Source of the DNA: Stenotrophomonas maltophilia | GTDB taxonomy: Bacteria; Pseudomonadota; Gammaproteobacteria; Xanthomonadales; Xanthomonadaceae | Assembly (NCBI GenBank): GCA_002363385.1 | Contig: DEVL01000003.1 | Location: 1,097,441-1,161,440 of the forward strand | DNA: 64,000 bases | Direction: 5' to 3' | Part shown: positions 1 to 8,035 of the stretch, one piece after another | Layout of the letters: each line of letters starts with the position of its first letter | How positions within the stretch are numbered: the first letter of the stretch is position 1 | Notes under the pieces: generated by a model | What the model saw: only the letters and a program-made list of their open reading frames with translations | What the model was told of the DNA's origin: nothing | Database searches by the model: none | Position numbers and translations under genes: made by a program

Positions 1-517
1 GGTTGCCGCGTCGCTGAGCGAGGCCGGGGTACCGGTGGTGGGCGTGGATTCGCTGCGCTACTTCTGGACCGCACGCACGCCTGAAGGCTTCGCCCGGGAT
101 CTGGAACGCATCGCCACGCACTACAGCCGCCAGTGGCAGCGTCGCAACGTGGTGCTGGTCGGTTTCTCGCAGGGCGCCGATGTGCTGCCGGCGGCAATCA
201 ACCAGCTGTCACCGGCTACGCGGGAATCGGTCTCGATGATCGCGCTGCTGTCGGTGGGCAAGACCGCCGACTACGAGTTCCATGTCAGCAACTGGCTCGG
301 CGGCGGTGGCGATGGCCTGCCGATCGCGCCGGAGGTGGCCAAGCTGCCCGCCGGTAAAACGTGGTGCGTCTACGGCGAAGACGATGGCGACGCGCTGTGC
401 CCGTCGCTTCCGGCCGGTGGCAATGCGCAGGTCATCAAGCTCCCCGGCGACCATCACTTCAAGGGCGATTATGACCGCCTCGCCGACACCATCGTGCAGC
501 ATCTGCCGGCGCGCTGA
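1..517 (+). CDS. virJ: VirJ/AcvB-family periplasmic hydrolase, 3' part only
   Basis: The reading frame is open from base 2 and runs in from outside the window, so the N-terminus is missing. What remains is the end of an alpha/beta hydrolase with all three expected catalytic elements in order: nucleophile motif GFSQGAD, an acidic stretch GEDDGD, and DHHF for the histidine. The phrase DSLRYFW followed by LVGFSQGADVLP is typical of the VirJ/AcvB family. Members studied in Agrobacterium and Pseudomonas hydrolyse aminoacyl-phosphatidylglycerol in the periplasm. The gene converges on mprF, which makes that lipid, with only 27 bases between them; this context supports the assignment. Substrate specificity (lysyl versus alanyl lipid) cannot be read from the sequence. 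Confidence 0.85.
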   Translation, partial: VAASLSEAGVPVVGVDSLRYFWTARTPEGFARDLERIATHYSRQWQRRNVVLVGFSQGADVLPAAINQLSPATRESVSMIALLSVGKTADYEFHVSNWLGGGGDGLPIAPEVAKLPAGKTWCVYGEDDGDALCPSLPAGGNAQVIKLPGDHHFKGDYDRLADTIVQHLPAR

Positions 518-544
518 GCGCCGGCGATCCGTGTCGGCACGGGC

Positions 545-3109
545 TCAGTCGTGCCGGCGCGGGTCCAGTGAGATCAGCCGGGTCGCATCCAGCAGGGCGG
601 CGGGCAGGTGTACACCGCCCGGTGCGGCCAGATAACGTGCGCGCCAGACCGGAGCGAACTTCGACTTGAAACGGCGCAGGCCGCTGAAGCCGTAGAAGCG
701 TTCGCCATGCCGCGCGACCACGTTGGCGAAGCGGTTCCAGCGCCCGGCCAGACGATGCTGGGCCAGCCCGGACAGCGGTGCCATGCCCAGCGAGAACCGG
801 TGGAAGCCGTGCTCGCGGCCCCACAGGAACAGCTCGATGAACAGGAAATCCATGGTGCCCTTGGGCGCATCGTCGACGTGCCGCATCAGGTCCACCGAGA
901 GCTCGTTTCCGGCCGGTGCCTGCCACAGATTGGCGAAGGCCACGATGCGCCCTTCGGCCTCCACCACCGCGACCGGGAAACGCGCCAGATAGGCTGCATC
1001 GAAGCTGCCGAGCGAGAACCCCTTTTCATCGCCGGCCTTGTCGTCCAGCCATTGCTGGGAGACCACTGCCAGCGCCGGCAGCAGGGCAGGTACTTCCTCG
1101 GGCATGGCGACCCGGAAGCTCAGCCCACCGCGCTTGCCGCGGTTCCAGGCCTGGCGCAGATCGGCGCGCTCGCGGCCCTCCAGGGTGAAGTCCTGCAACG
1201 GCACCATCGCCTCTTCCCCGAGCTTGACCAGGGTCAGCCCGAGGTCGAGATAGGTCTGCCAGTGCGCTTCGCCGACCTGGTAGAACACCGGGCGCAGGCC
1301 GAGCCGATCGGCTTCCTCGCGGAAGCGCCAGATCAGCGCGCGCACCACCTCGGGTGGGCCGACCGGATCGCCCATCGCGATCAAGGAGCCGCCGTAGCGC
1401 TGCATCATCACGAAGCCCCGCTGCGCTTCATCGCGCAGCACCGCCTTGTCCGCAGTGAGTACCAGGCATGCCTGGGTGTCTTCGGCGGCGGCCAGGATCG
1501 GGGCGAGCGCGTCAAGGGTAGCGGTATCGGCCGCCGGCAACGGACTGCGCGTGCTGTGCAGCAGCCGCGCCAGGCCGAAGATGGTCAGCGCGATCGCCAC
1601 CAGCAACAAGGCACGCAGCGCGCGAGGCGCGTTGCCCTGCAGCGCGAACTGCCACCACAGCTCATTCTGGTATTCCACGTGGCTGTAGACGAAGAACAGC
1701 AGCCAGATCACCGCGACCAGCACCAGGCCGAGGTTGCGGATCCACGGCCACGACCAGGCTTCGTCCAGCAGAGCGCCCTGGCGATAGAACTCGCGGCGCG
1801 AGGCCCACAGTGCGGCCGCCACCAGCAGGGCGGACAGCGCGATCAGCACCTGCCCACCGCGCAGCCAGATCGGCAACGGGGACAACACGCAGATGCCGAG
1901 CGCGAGCATCCACGCAGCATGGCTGCGCCGCTGCAGGCCCTGACCGATCAACAGCAGCGCGACACCGGCCAGACTGCCAAGCAGGTGCGAGGTTTCCAGG
2001 ATCGGCAGCGAGGCCGTGACCAGGTGCCGGCGCGGCGTCGGCAAGGTGCCATCGATCACCAGTGCGGCGCCGACGCTGAACACCGCCAGCGCGATGATCT
2101 GCGGCAGCCAGGGGCGCAGCGCGGTCCAGCCGACCCGGGTGGCACCGGCGCCGGCACGCAGCGGGCGACGCAGTGCGGGCGCGACCGCCAGCACCGTGGC
2201 CAGCAGCAGCGGCAACACGTAATAGGTCACGCGGTAGATCAGCGCGGCCGCCAGCACCGCGGCGGGCGCCACCTGCGGCAGCAGCTTGAGCAGGCTCCAC
2301 TCGAACACGCCCAGGCCGGCCGGCACGCTGGAGATCAGGCCGGCCAGCACCGCGACCAGGTACAGCCCGACGAACCCGGGCAGACCGGTCGGCGTGTCCA
2401 TCGGCAGCAGCACATAGAACGCCGCACTGGCCAGCACCAGCTCGACCACGCTCAGGGCGGTCACACCGAGCATGGTGCGGCGGTCGGGCAGCCACAGGGC
2501 ATGCCCGCGGATCTGGAAACTACGGCCCTCGCGGCCGACCAGCAGCACCGTGCCGGCATACGCCAGCAGGCCGAGAACGCCGATGATGCGCACCGCCTGG
2601 ACCGGGATCGGCAGCGCCAGCGCCGCCGCGCCGGGTTCAAGCAGGAAGGCCAGCGCCAGCAGCAGCCACGCACCGAACACGAAGCCTAGTGTGCTCATCA
2701 ATACGACCTGGCCGATCTCGCCCAGCGTCAGCCCCGCGCGACCATAGCCACGCAGGCGCACGGCGCCGCCGGTGAGGGCCGCAAAGCCCAGGGTCTGCCC
2801 CAGCGTATGCGCCAGGAACGCGGTGATGCCGACCCGAGCCGGGTGCAGGCGCTTGCCGCTGCGGCGCAGACCGATCGCATCGAAGCCGATCAGGCAGCCG
2901 TAGCTGGCCAGGCCCAGCAGCACGGTCAGCGCGATCTGACCGGCGCCGAGATGCCGGAAGGCCTCGCGGATCGCGCGGTAGCCGTGTTCGTCGAATTCGT
3001 TGGCCAGTCCGCGCAGGGCCAGGGCCAGGATCACCAGCGGGATGACGACGGTTGCGGCGCGGCGCCAGGGCGCGCGGACCGGGGTGGGAGCAGCGGCGGT
3101 GTCGGTCAT
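545..3109 (-). CDS. mprF: MprF, aminoacyl-phosphatidylglycerol synthase and flippase
   Basis: Predicted 854-residue inner-membrane protein. The N-terminal two-thirds is a long run of hydrophobic segments (flippase part), and the C-terminal third is a soluble DUF2156-type synthase domain. It transfers an amino acid from aminoacyl-tRNA to phosphatidylglycerol and moves the product to the outer leaflet, lowering surface negative charge and sensitivity to cationic peptides. The frame is open further upstream, but the ATG at 3109 gives MTDTAAAPTP, a normal family length and a GGAG about 12 bases before it; the upstream extension is low-complexity and implausible. It converges with the virJ-type hydrolase gene. 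Whether it uses Lys or Ala is not decidable here. Confidence 0.93.
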   Translation of the reverse strand: MTDTAAAPTPVRAPWRRAATVVIPLVILALALRGLANEFDEHGYRAIREAFRHLGAGQIALTVLLGLASYGCLIGFDAIGLRRSGKRLHPARVGITAFLAHTLGQTLGFAALTGGAVRLRGYGRAGLTLGEIGQVVLMSTLGFVFGAWLLLALAFLLEPGAAALALPIPVQAVRIIGVLGLLAYAGTVLLVGREGRSFQIRGHALWLPDRRTMLGVTALSVVELVLASAAFYVLLPMDTPTGLPGFVGLYLVAVLAGLISSVPAGLGVFEWSLLKLLPQVAPAAVLAAALIYRVTYYVLPLLLATVLAVAPALRRPLRAGAGATRVGWTALRPWLPQIIALAVFSVGAALVIDGTLPTPRRHLVTASLPILETSHLLGSLAGVALLLIGQGLQRRSHAAWMLALGICVLSPLPIWLRGGQVLIALSALLVAAALWASRREFYRQGALLDEAWSWPWIRNLGLVLVAVIWLLFFVYSHVEYQNELWWQFALQGNAPRALRALLLVAIALTIFGLARLLHSTRSPLPAADTATLDALAPILAAAEDTQACLVLTADKAVLRDEAQRGFVMMQRYGGSLIAMGDPVGPPEVVRALIWRFREEADRLGLRPVFYQVGEAHWQTYLDLGLTLVKLGEEAMVPLQDFTLEGRERADLRQAWNRGKRGGLSFRVAMPEEVPALLPALAVVSQQWLDDKAGDEKGFSLGSFDAAYLARFPVAVVEAEGRIVAFANLWQAPAGNELSVDLMRHVDDAPKGTMDFLFIELFLWGREHGFHRFSLGMAPLSGLAQHRLAGRWNRFANVVARHGERFYGFSGLRRFKSKFAPVWRARYLAAPGGVHLPAALLDATRLISLDPRRHD

Positions 3110-3302
3110 CGGTACAGCGTGCTCCGGGGTGGGCGATGAAGGAGTCAACGCAGGCGTGGGCGCCTGACCCGCAAATCGTGCGCCTGATGCTGACGCTTGC
3201 CAAGCGGCTGGGATGTGCGTGCTGTGGCTGCTTGACACACGGTGGCGGGCACGCGCGCGCCGCATCGGTGACAATGCGATTTCATCCAGAGGAGCAATCG
3301 CC

Positions 3303-3650
3303 ATGTTGGAACGTTTCGATGTCGGCCCGCGCATGTCCGAAATGACCGTGCACAACAAGGTCGCCTATCTGTCCGGGCAGATCCCTGAAGACACCAGCCA
3401 GGACATCACCGGCCAGACCCGTCAGGTACTGGAAGAGATCGACAAGCTGCTGGCGCTGGTGGCCAGTGACAAGCAGCACATCCTGCGCGCAGAGATCTTC
3501 CTGGCCGACATCAACGATTTCGCCGGCATGAATGCCGCGTGGGATGAGTGGGTGGTGGCAGGGATGACCCCGGCCCGCGCGACGGTGGAAGCCAAGCTGG
3601 CGGACGCGAGCTGGAAAGTGGAGATCGTGGTGACGGCGGCGTTGCCGTAA
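3303..3650 (+). CDS. RidA/YjgF-family protein (YoaB-like subgroup)
   Basis: 115-residue protein of the RidA/YER057c fold. The pattern HNKVAYLSGQIPED, then AEIFLADINDFAGMN, then TPARATVEAKL, is characteristic; the Arg in PARATVEA is the position that binds the carboxylate of imine substrates in active RidA proteins. The family deaminates reactive enamine/imine intermediates, although the YoaB-like subgroup is less well characterised. ATG at 3303 is chosen because AGGAG precedes it at good spacing; upstream in-frame codons add an Arg-rich unlikely leader. It is divergent from mprF across a 193-base gap. In that gap a TTGACA at 3232 has no convincing -10 partner. Confidence 0.87.
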   Translation: MLERFDVGPRMSEMTVHNKVAYLSGQIPEDTSQDITGQTRQVLEEIDKLLALVASDKQHILRAEIFLADINDFAGMNAAWDEWVVAGMTPARATVEAKLADASWKVEIVVTAALP

Positions 3651-3744
3651 GCGCACCAGGCAACTGCTGGGCGGCATGGTGATCGACGCATCGCCGTGCG
3701 CCCAGACCCTGCCGCCGCGAGGCGCATAGCGGCCGGCGCAAGTG

Positions 3745-4164
3745 TCAGCGCGCGCTGACCAGGTCGATGCAGTCCACCGGGCACGGCGGGATGCACAACT
3801 CGCAGCCCGTGCACAGATCGGCGATGACGGTGTGCATGTACTTGGCGCCGCCGACGATCGCATCCACCGGACAGGCCTGGATGCACTTGGTGCAGCCGAT
3901 GCAGTCGGCTTCGATCACCACTGCCACCTGCGGTGCCTTGTGCGCACCGCGCGTGCGATCGAACGGCACCGCTGCCACGCCCAGGACATTCGCCAGCGCG
4001 CGCGCACCGGCATCACCGCCCGGCGGGCAGTGATCGATGCCCGCCTCGCCGCGTGCCATCGCTTCGGCATACGGGCGGCAGCCGTCGTAGCCGCATTGCC
4101 CGCATTGGGTCTGGGGCAACAGCCGGTCGAGGCGTTCGGTGAGGGTGTCGATGGGGAGGCTCAT
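3745..4164 (-). CDS. rnfB: Short RnfB-like iron-sulfur protein
   Basis: 139-residue ferredoxin-type protein. After a short N-terminus it has a four-Cys cluster motif (C-x2-C-x4-C ... C, around QCGQCGYDGC and DHCPPGG) as in RnfB/RsxB, then two 4Fe-4S motifs, CIGCTKCIQACP and CTGCELCIPPCP. Canonical RnfB is about 190 residues and begins with a membrane helix; that helix is absent here, so the protein is probably soluble. No other rnf/rsx gene is in the window. It is last in a minus-strand run after metG and a HAD phosphatase (28-base gap), so may be co-transcribed. Its electron partner is unknown. Confidence 0.85.
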   Translation of the reverse strand: MSLPIDTLTERLDRLLPQTQCGQCGYDGCRPYAEAMARGEAGIDHCPPGGDAGARALANVLGVAAVPFDRTRGAHKAPQVAVVIEADCIGCTKCIQACPVDAIVGGAKYMHTVIADLCTGCELCIPPCPVDCIDLVSAR

Positions 4165-4192
4165 GGCGTGGCGGTGGCTGCGCGGTGGGGCA

Positions 4193-4834
4193 TCAGGCCC
4201 GGCTGTCCCGGGCAGGTGGTGTGCCCGCCAGGAGATCCCGACGCGGCTTCATGGGCTTGCCGCGATACCAGCGCTCGTGGGCGAGTGCCAGCATCGGACG
4301 GTCTTCGCGGCTGTCGCCGTACGCGTGGATGCGCAGGTAGCGCGAGAGGTCGAACCGGCGGCGGATGTGGTCAACCTTGCGCGGGCCGCAGTCGCCGTCG
4401 GCATAGCGCCCGGTGAGGCGTCCGTCGTGGCTGTCCAGCCGGTTGCAGATCAGCTGCAACCCCATCGCCTCGCACCACGGGCGCAGGTACAGATCCAGCG
4501 AGCCGGACACGATCACCACGGTGTGCTGCTGTTTGAGGTGCCAGTGGATCTGCTCGAGCATCTCCGGCCGCATCACCCCGGGCAGCACATCGCGCGCGTA
4601 GCCGGCAGCCTGCGCGGTGATGTCCTCGAGATGACGGCCGCTGAAGGTCAGGCGGGTGACGCGGGCGCGGATGCGTTGCGCGGAGATCAGCTTCAAGCGA
4701 TAGGCCAGCAACCATGGGCCGACTTTCCACCAGGCCTGTGCAAGCTGTTCGGGGGTGGCTACGCGGCGCAGGAAACGCCCGTAGGTATCGCAGGTGGTGA
4801 CCGTGTGGTCGAAATCGAACAGCGCCAGTTCCAA
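4193..4834 (-). CDS. HAD-superfamily (class IB) phosphatase
   Basis: 213 residues. It starts directly with the catalytic motif DFDHT (motif I), followed by a helical cap region, SGSLDLY (motif II Ser) and GDSREDRPML (motif III/IV), the layout of PSPase-like HAD-IB hydrolases. A broad phosphomonoesterase role is likely; the physiological substrate is not apparent. Translation appears to start at a TTG at 4834, preceded by a strong GGAGG six bases upstream. The gene lies between metG and the RnfB-like gene on the same strand and is probably part of the same transcript. Confidence 0.85.
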   Translation of the reverse strand: MELALFDFDHTVTTCDTYGRFLRRVATPEQLAQAWWKVGPWLLAYRLKLISAQRIRARVTRLTFSGRHLEDITAQAAGYARDVLPGVMRPEMLEQIHWHLKQQHTVVIVSGSLDLYLRPWCEAMGLQLICNRLDSHDGRLTGRYADGDCGPRKVDHIRRRFDLSRYLRIHAYGDSREDRPMLALAHERWYRGKPMKPRRDLLAGTPPARDSRA

Positions 4835-4894
4835 CCCACACCTCCAGGCAGAAGAGCGTGGCAGGGCGACCGGGTGGCCGCCCTGCCGCAGCGA

Positions 4895-6973
4895 TCAGCG
4901 GACCGGCATGCCCGGCAGCGCGGTGCTGTCGGCGTCCAGCAGGGCCAGCGCGCCGCCGTCGAAACCGGCCGACAGGATCATGCCTTCGCTCAGGCCGAAG
5001 CGCATCTTGCGCGGGGCCAGGTTGGCGATGAACACCACACTGCGGCCAACCAGCTGTTCCGGCTCGCCGTAGCTGGCGCGGATGCCGGAGAAGATCTGGC
5101 GCTTGCCCAGGTCACCGGCGTCGAGTTCGAAGCGCAGCAGCTTGTCCGAACCTTCCACGAACTCGCAGACCAGCACCTTGCCGATGCGCAGATCCAGCTT
5201 GGCGAAGTCGTCGATGCCGATGTAGGCCGGTGCGGCCTCGCCATCGGCCGCAGCAACCGGTGCTGGTGCGGCAGCGGGCTTGGCCGGTTTGGCCGGAGCG
5301 GCGGGGGCCGGGGTGGCGGCCTGCAGGGTGTCCTTGGATGCGTCGGTCATGGCGTCGATTTTTTTCGGGTCGATACGGGTGAACAGGGGTTCGTACACCG
5401 CGATGGTGTGCGCGGTCAGCGGGGCGACGATGTCGGTCCAGGCCTGCACGGGCGCGGCCAGGAAGGCCTCGGCCTGCGCGGCGGTGGCCGGCAGCACCGG
5501 CTTGAGCGCGGTGACCAGCACGCGGAACAGGTTCAAGCCCTGGGTGCACACCGACTGCAACTGCGCGTCGGCGCCGTCCTGCTTGGCGATCACCCACGGC
5601 TTCTGGTCGTCGATGTAGCGATTGGCTTCGTCGGCCAGGGTCATGGTCAGGCGCAGGGCGGCAGCTGGATCGTTGCGCTCGTACGCCTCGCGGATCGGCG
5701 CCAGGGCGGCGACGAACCGGTCGTACTGGGCGGCATCGGGCAGCGCAGCCGCCAGGCGGCCCTCGAAGCGCTTGCTGATGAAACCGGCGCAACGGCTGGC
5801 CAGATTGACGAACTTGCCGACCAGATCCGCGTTGACGCGCGCGATGAAGTCACCCAGGTTCAGGTCGAGATCGTCCACGCCGCCGGAGGACTTGGCCGCG
5901 AAGTAATAGCGCAGCGCTTCCGGTTCCAGCCCGGCATCCAGGAAGGTACGCGCCATCACGAAGGTGCCGCGCGACTTGGACATCTTCGCGCCATCCACGG
6001 TCAGGTAGCCGTTGACGTGCAGGCGGGTCGGCGCGCGGTGGCCGGTGCCGTGCAGCACCGCCGGCCAGAACAGGCCGTGGAAGTTCACGATGTCCTTGCC
6101 GATGAAATGGTGCAGTTCGGTGCTGGTGCCGGCGCGCAGGTGCGCATCGAAATCTTCGCCGGTCTTCGCGCACAGCGTCTGGAAGCTGGAGAGATAGCCG
6201 ATGGGCGCGTCCAGCCACACGTAGAAGTACTTGCCCGGGTGGCCCGGAATCTGGAAGCCGAAGTACGGCGCATCGCGCGAGATGTCCCACGCGCGCAGGC
6301 CACCTTCGGCATTGAGCCACTCGCCAAGCTTGGCCTTCACGCCAGGCAGGGCGACGTCGCCGGCCAGCCACTCGCGCAGGAAACCTTCGAAGCGGCCGAC
6401 CTCGAAGAAGAAATGCTCCGAATCGCGGATTTCCGGCGTGGCGCCGGAGATCACCGACTTGGGATCCTTCAGGTCGGTCGGGCTGTAAGTGGCGCCGCAG
6501 ACTTCGCAGTTGTCGCCGTACTGGTCCGGGGTACCGCAGTTCGGGCAGATGCCCTTGATGTAGCGATCGGGCAGGAACATGCCCTTGGCCGGGTCGTAGA
6601 ACTGGGCCACGGAGCGGCGCGCGATGTGCCCTTCGGCCTCGAGCTTGAGGTAGAAGGCTTCGGTCAGCGCCTTGTTGGCCGCCGAGTTGGTCGAGTCGTA
6701 ATGATCGAACGCCACGCCGAAGGCGGCGAAATCGCGCTCATGGCTGGCCTGGATGTTGGCGATGAAGGCCTCCGGGGTCACGCCGGCCTTTTCGGCTGCG
6801 AGCATGATCGGGGTGCCATGGGTGTCATCGGCGCAGACGAACCAGGTCTTGCCGCCGCTCATTCGACGCGCGCGCACCCAGATGTCAGCCTGGATGTAGC
6901 CGACCAGGTGGCCCAGGTGCAGCGGGCCGTTGGCGTAGGGCAGGGCGGTGGTGACGAGAGCGGTGCGGGTCAT
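4895..6973 (-). CDS. metG: Methionyl-tRNA synthetase
   Basis: 692 residues, the usual length for a MetRS carrying the C-terminal tRNA-binding extension. Visible in order: HLGH (residues 19-22, HIGH signature), a knuckle CPNCG/CEVCG that binds zinc, GAKMSKSRGT (KMSKS loop), an anticodon-binding helical domain, an Ala/Pro/Lys-rich linker at about 560-585, and an EMAP-like OB-fold beginning near DFAKLDLRIGKV that gives dimerisation and tRNA affinity. It charges initiator and elongator tRNA-Met in the cytoplasm. First gene of the metG / HAD phosphatase / RnfB-like run; a hairpin at 7023-7048 separates it from the upstream gene. Confidence 0.98.
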   Translation of the reverse strand: MTRTALVTTALPYANGPLHLGHLVGYIQADIWVRARRMSGGKTWFVCADDTHGTPIMLAAEKAGVTPEAFIANIQASHERDFAAFGVAFDHYDSTNSAANKALTEAFYLKLEAEGHIARRSVAQFYDPAKGMFLPDRYIKGICPNCGTPDQYGDNCEVCGATYSPTDLKDPKSVISGATPEIRDSEHFFFEVGRFEGFLREWLAGDVALPGVKAKLGEWLNAEGGLRAWDISRDAPYFGFQIPGHPGKYFYVWLDAPIGYLSSFQTLCAKTGEDFDAHLRAGTSTELHHFIGKDIVNFHGLFWPAVLHGTGHRAPTRLHVNGYLTVDGAKMSKSRGTFVMARTFLDAGLEPEALRYYFAAKSSGGVDDLDLNLGDFIARVNADLVGKFVNLASRCAGFISKRFEGRLAAALPDAAQYDRFVAALAPIREAYERNDPAAALRLTMTLADEANRYIDDQKPWVIAKQDGADAQLQSVCTQGLNLFRVLVTALKPVLPATAAQAEAFLAAPVQAWTDIVAPLTAHTIAVYEPLFTRIDPKKIDAMTDASKDTLQAATPAPAAPAKPAKPAAAPAPVAAADGEAAPAYIGIDDFAKLDLRIGKVLVCEFVEGSDKLLRFELDAGDLGKRQIFSGIRASYGEPEQLVGRSVVFIANLAPRKMRFGLSEGMILSAGFDGGALALLDADSTALPGMPVR

Positions 6974-7022
6974 GATGAGCGCTGTTGCCAGGGGAACCGG
7001 GGATTATCGCACGCCAAAACGC

Positions 7023-7048
7023 AGTAACCCGGCCGAAGCCGGGTTACT
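7023..7048 (-). terminator. Terminator-like hairpin after the DUF2147 gene
   Basis: Perfect 11-bp stem AGTAACCCGGC / GCCGGGTTACT with a four-base loop that reads TTCG on the minus strand, giving a C(UUCG)G tetraloop. On the minus strand it is followed by GCGTTTT, a weak T-run. It lies 22 bases past the stop of the DUF2147 gene and before metG, so it probably insulates the two. Confidence 0.7.
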
Positions 7049-7070
7049 GGGGCTGAAACCTGCGCGCGGC

Positions 7071-7514
7071 TTACTCGCGCACCCAGGTCTGGGCGCGGCA
7101 GATGAAGGCCACGCAGCCGGACACGTCCAGCTTGGCGCCGCCGGTCTGCAGCTTCATCTTGGACTTGTAGGTCTTGCCGTTGCCCGGATCCAGGATGGTG
7201 CCGCCGGACCAGGCGTTGGCGCCATCGGCCTTGAGGTTCCAGAGGATGGTCATGCCCTTGACCGGCTTGTTCTTGTTGGCGCCCTCACAGCCGTCGCAGA
7301 CCGGATTGGGGCCCTTGTCCGAATGCAGGATGTCCACGACCTTGCCGGTCAGGGTGCCGTTGGTGGCCTGGGTGATCTCCACGATCGACTTCACCTTGCC
7401 GGTCTTGTCATCGATGGTCTTCCAGCGGCCGACGGCGCCGTCGGCGGCGCTGGCCGACATCGCCGCCATCATCAGCGGCAGCGCCAGCAACAGGGTCTTG
7501 AAGGTCTTGCGCAT
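7071..7514 (-). CDS. DUF2147 family secreted protein
   Basis: 147 residues. A signal peptide ends at SASA-ADG (about residue 24), followed by GRWKTIDDKTGK, the typical opening of DUF2147 domains. Four Cys (CDGC, and CVAFIC near the C-terminus) suggest two disulfides. Family function is not established; it has a lipocalin-like beta structure and is periplasmic or secreted. ATG at 7514 follows GGAGGGG. Monocistronic by appearance: a terminator hairpin follows, and the upstream gene (VOC protein) ends 101 bases away. Confidence 0.85.
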   Translation of the reverse strand: MRKTFKTLLLALPLMMAAMSASAADGAVGRWKTIDDKTGKVKSIVEITQATNGTLTGKVVDILHSDKGPNPVCDGCEGANKNKPVKGMTILWNLKADGANAWSGGTILDPGNGKTYKSKMKLQTGGAKLDVSGCVAFICRAQTWVRE

Positions 7515-7615
7515 GTTCCCCTCCCAGGGATGTCCGTGAACGCCGGCGCAGACGGCCGGTACAGGGCCGACTGTATACCCATTCGCTCTGGTACGGAACG
7601 TGCCCGGCGCACGGT

Positions 7616-8035
7616 TCAGCCGGCGCCGGCCGGGATCTCGTACAGCTCCAGCGGCAGGTCGTCCGGGTCGGCGAAGAAGGTGAAGCGGCGGCCGGTGTAC
7701 TCGTCCACCCGGATCGGTTCGCAGGCCACGCCGGCCGCGGTCAACCGCTCGATCATCGGCTCCAGCAGATGCACGCGGAAGGCCAGGTGGCGCAGGCCCT
7801 GCGCCTCGGGGCGGCTTGGCCGTGCCGGCGCGGCCGGGAACGAGAACAGTTCCAGCTGGCCGCCATCGGGCAGGGCCAGGTCGAGCTTCCAGGAGTCGCG
7901 CGCCTGCCGGTAGTTCTCGGCGATCACGTGCAGGCCGAGCACGCGGGTGTAGAAGTCTTTGGAGCGGGCGTAATCGGCGCAGATCAGGGCCACGTGGTGG
8001 ATACCGATCAGTAGGGAAGCGTCAGAAGCGTTCAT
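7616..8035 (-). CDS. VOC (glyoxalase-like) metalloprotein, SMU1112c/YaeR type
   Basis: 139 residues with the paired beta-alpha-beta layout of the vicinal-oxygen-chelate fold. It has HHVALICADYARSKDFYTRVLG at the N-terminus (metal-binding His), LELFSFP, LRHLAFRV (second His) and a final DPDDLPLELYE (acid ligand). The match to glyoxalase I-like YaeR proteins is good, but the substrate is unknown. ATG at 8035 overlaps the stop of the upstream serine hydrolase as ATGA, indicating translational coupling. The frame is open further upstream, but that stretch is Arg-rich and lies inside the neighbouring gene. Confidence 0.85.
   Translation of the reverse strand: MNASDASLLIGIHHVALICADYARSKDFYTRVLGLHVIAENYRQARDSWKLDLALPDGGQLELFSFPAAPARPSRPEAQGLRHLAFRVHLLEPMIERLTAAGVACEPIRVDEYTGRRFTFFADPDDLPLELYEIPAGAG

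Noticed and set aside
3232..3275. TTGACA and GACAAT upstream of the RidA gene as a sigma-70 promoter
   Set aside because: The spacing is about 32 bases, far from 17.
4139..7027. Long plus-strand frame across metG and the HAD gene
   Set aside because: Antisense to metG with HLGH and KMSKS motifs; no ribosome-binding site or domain.
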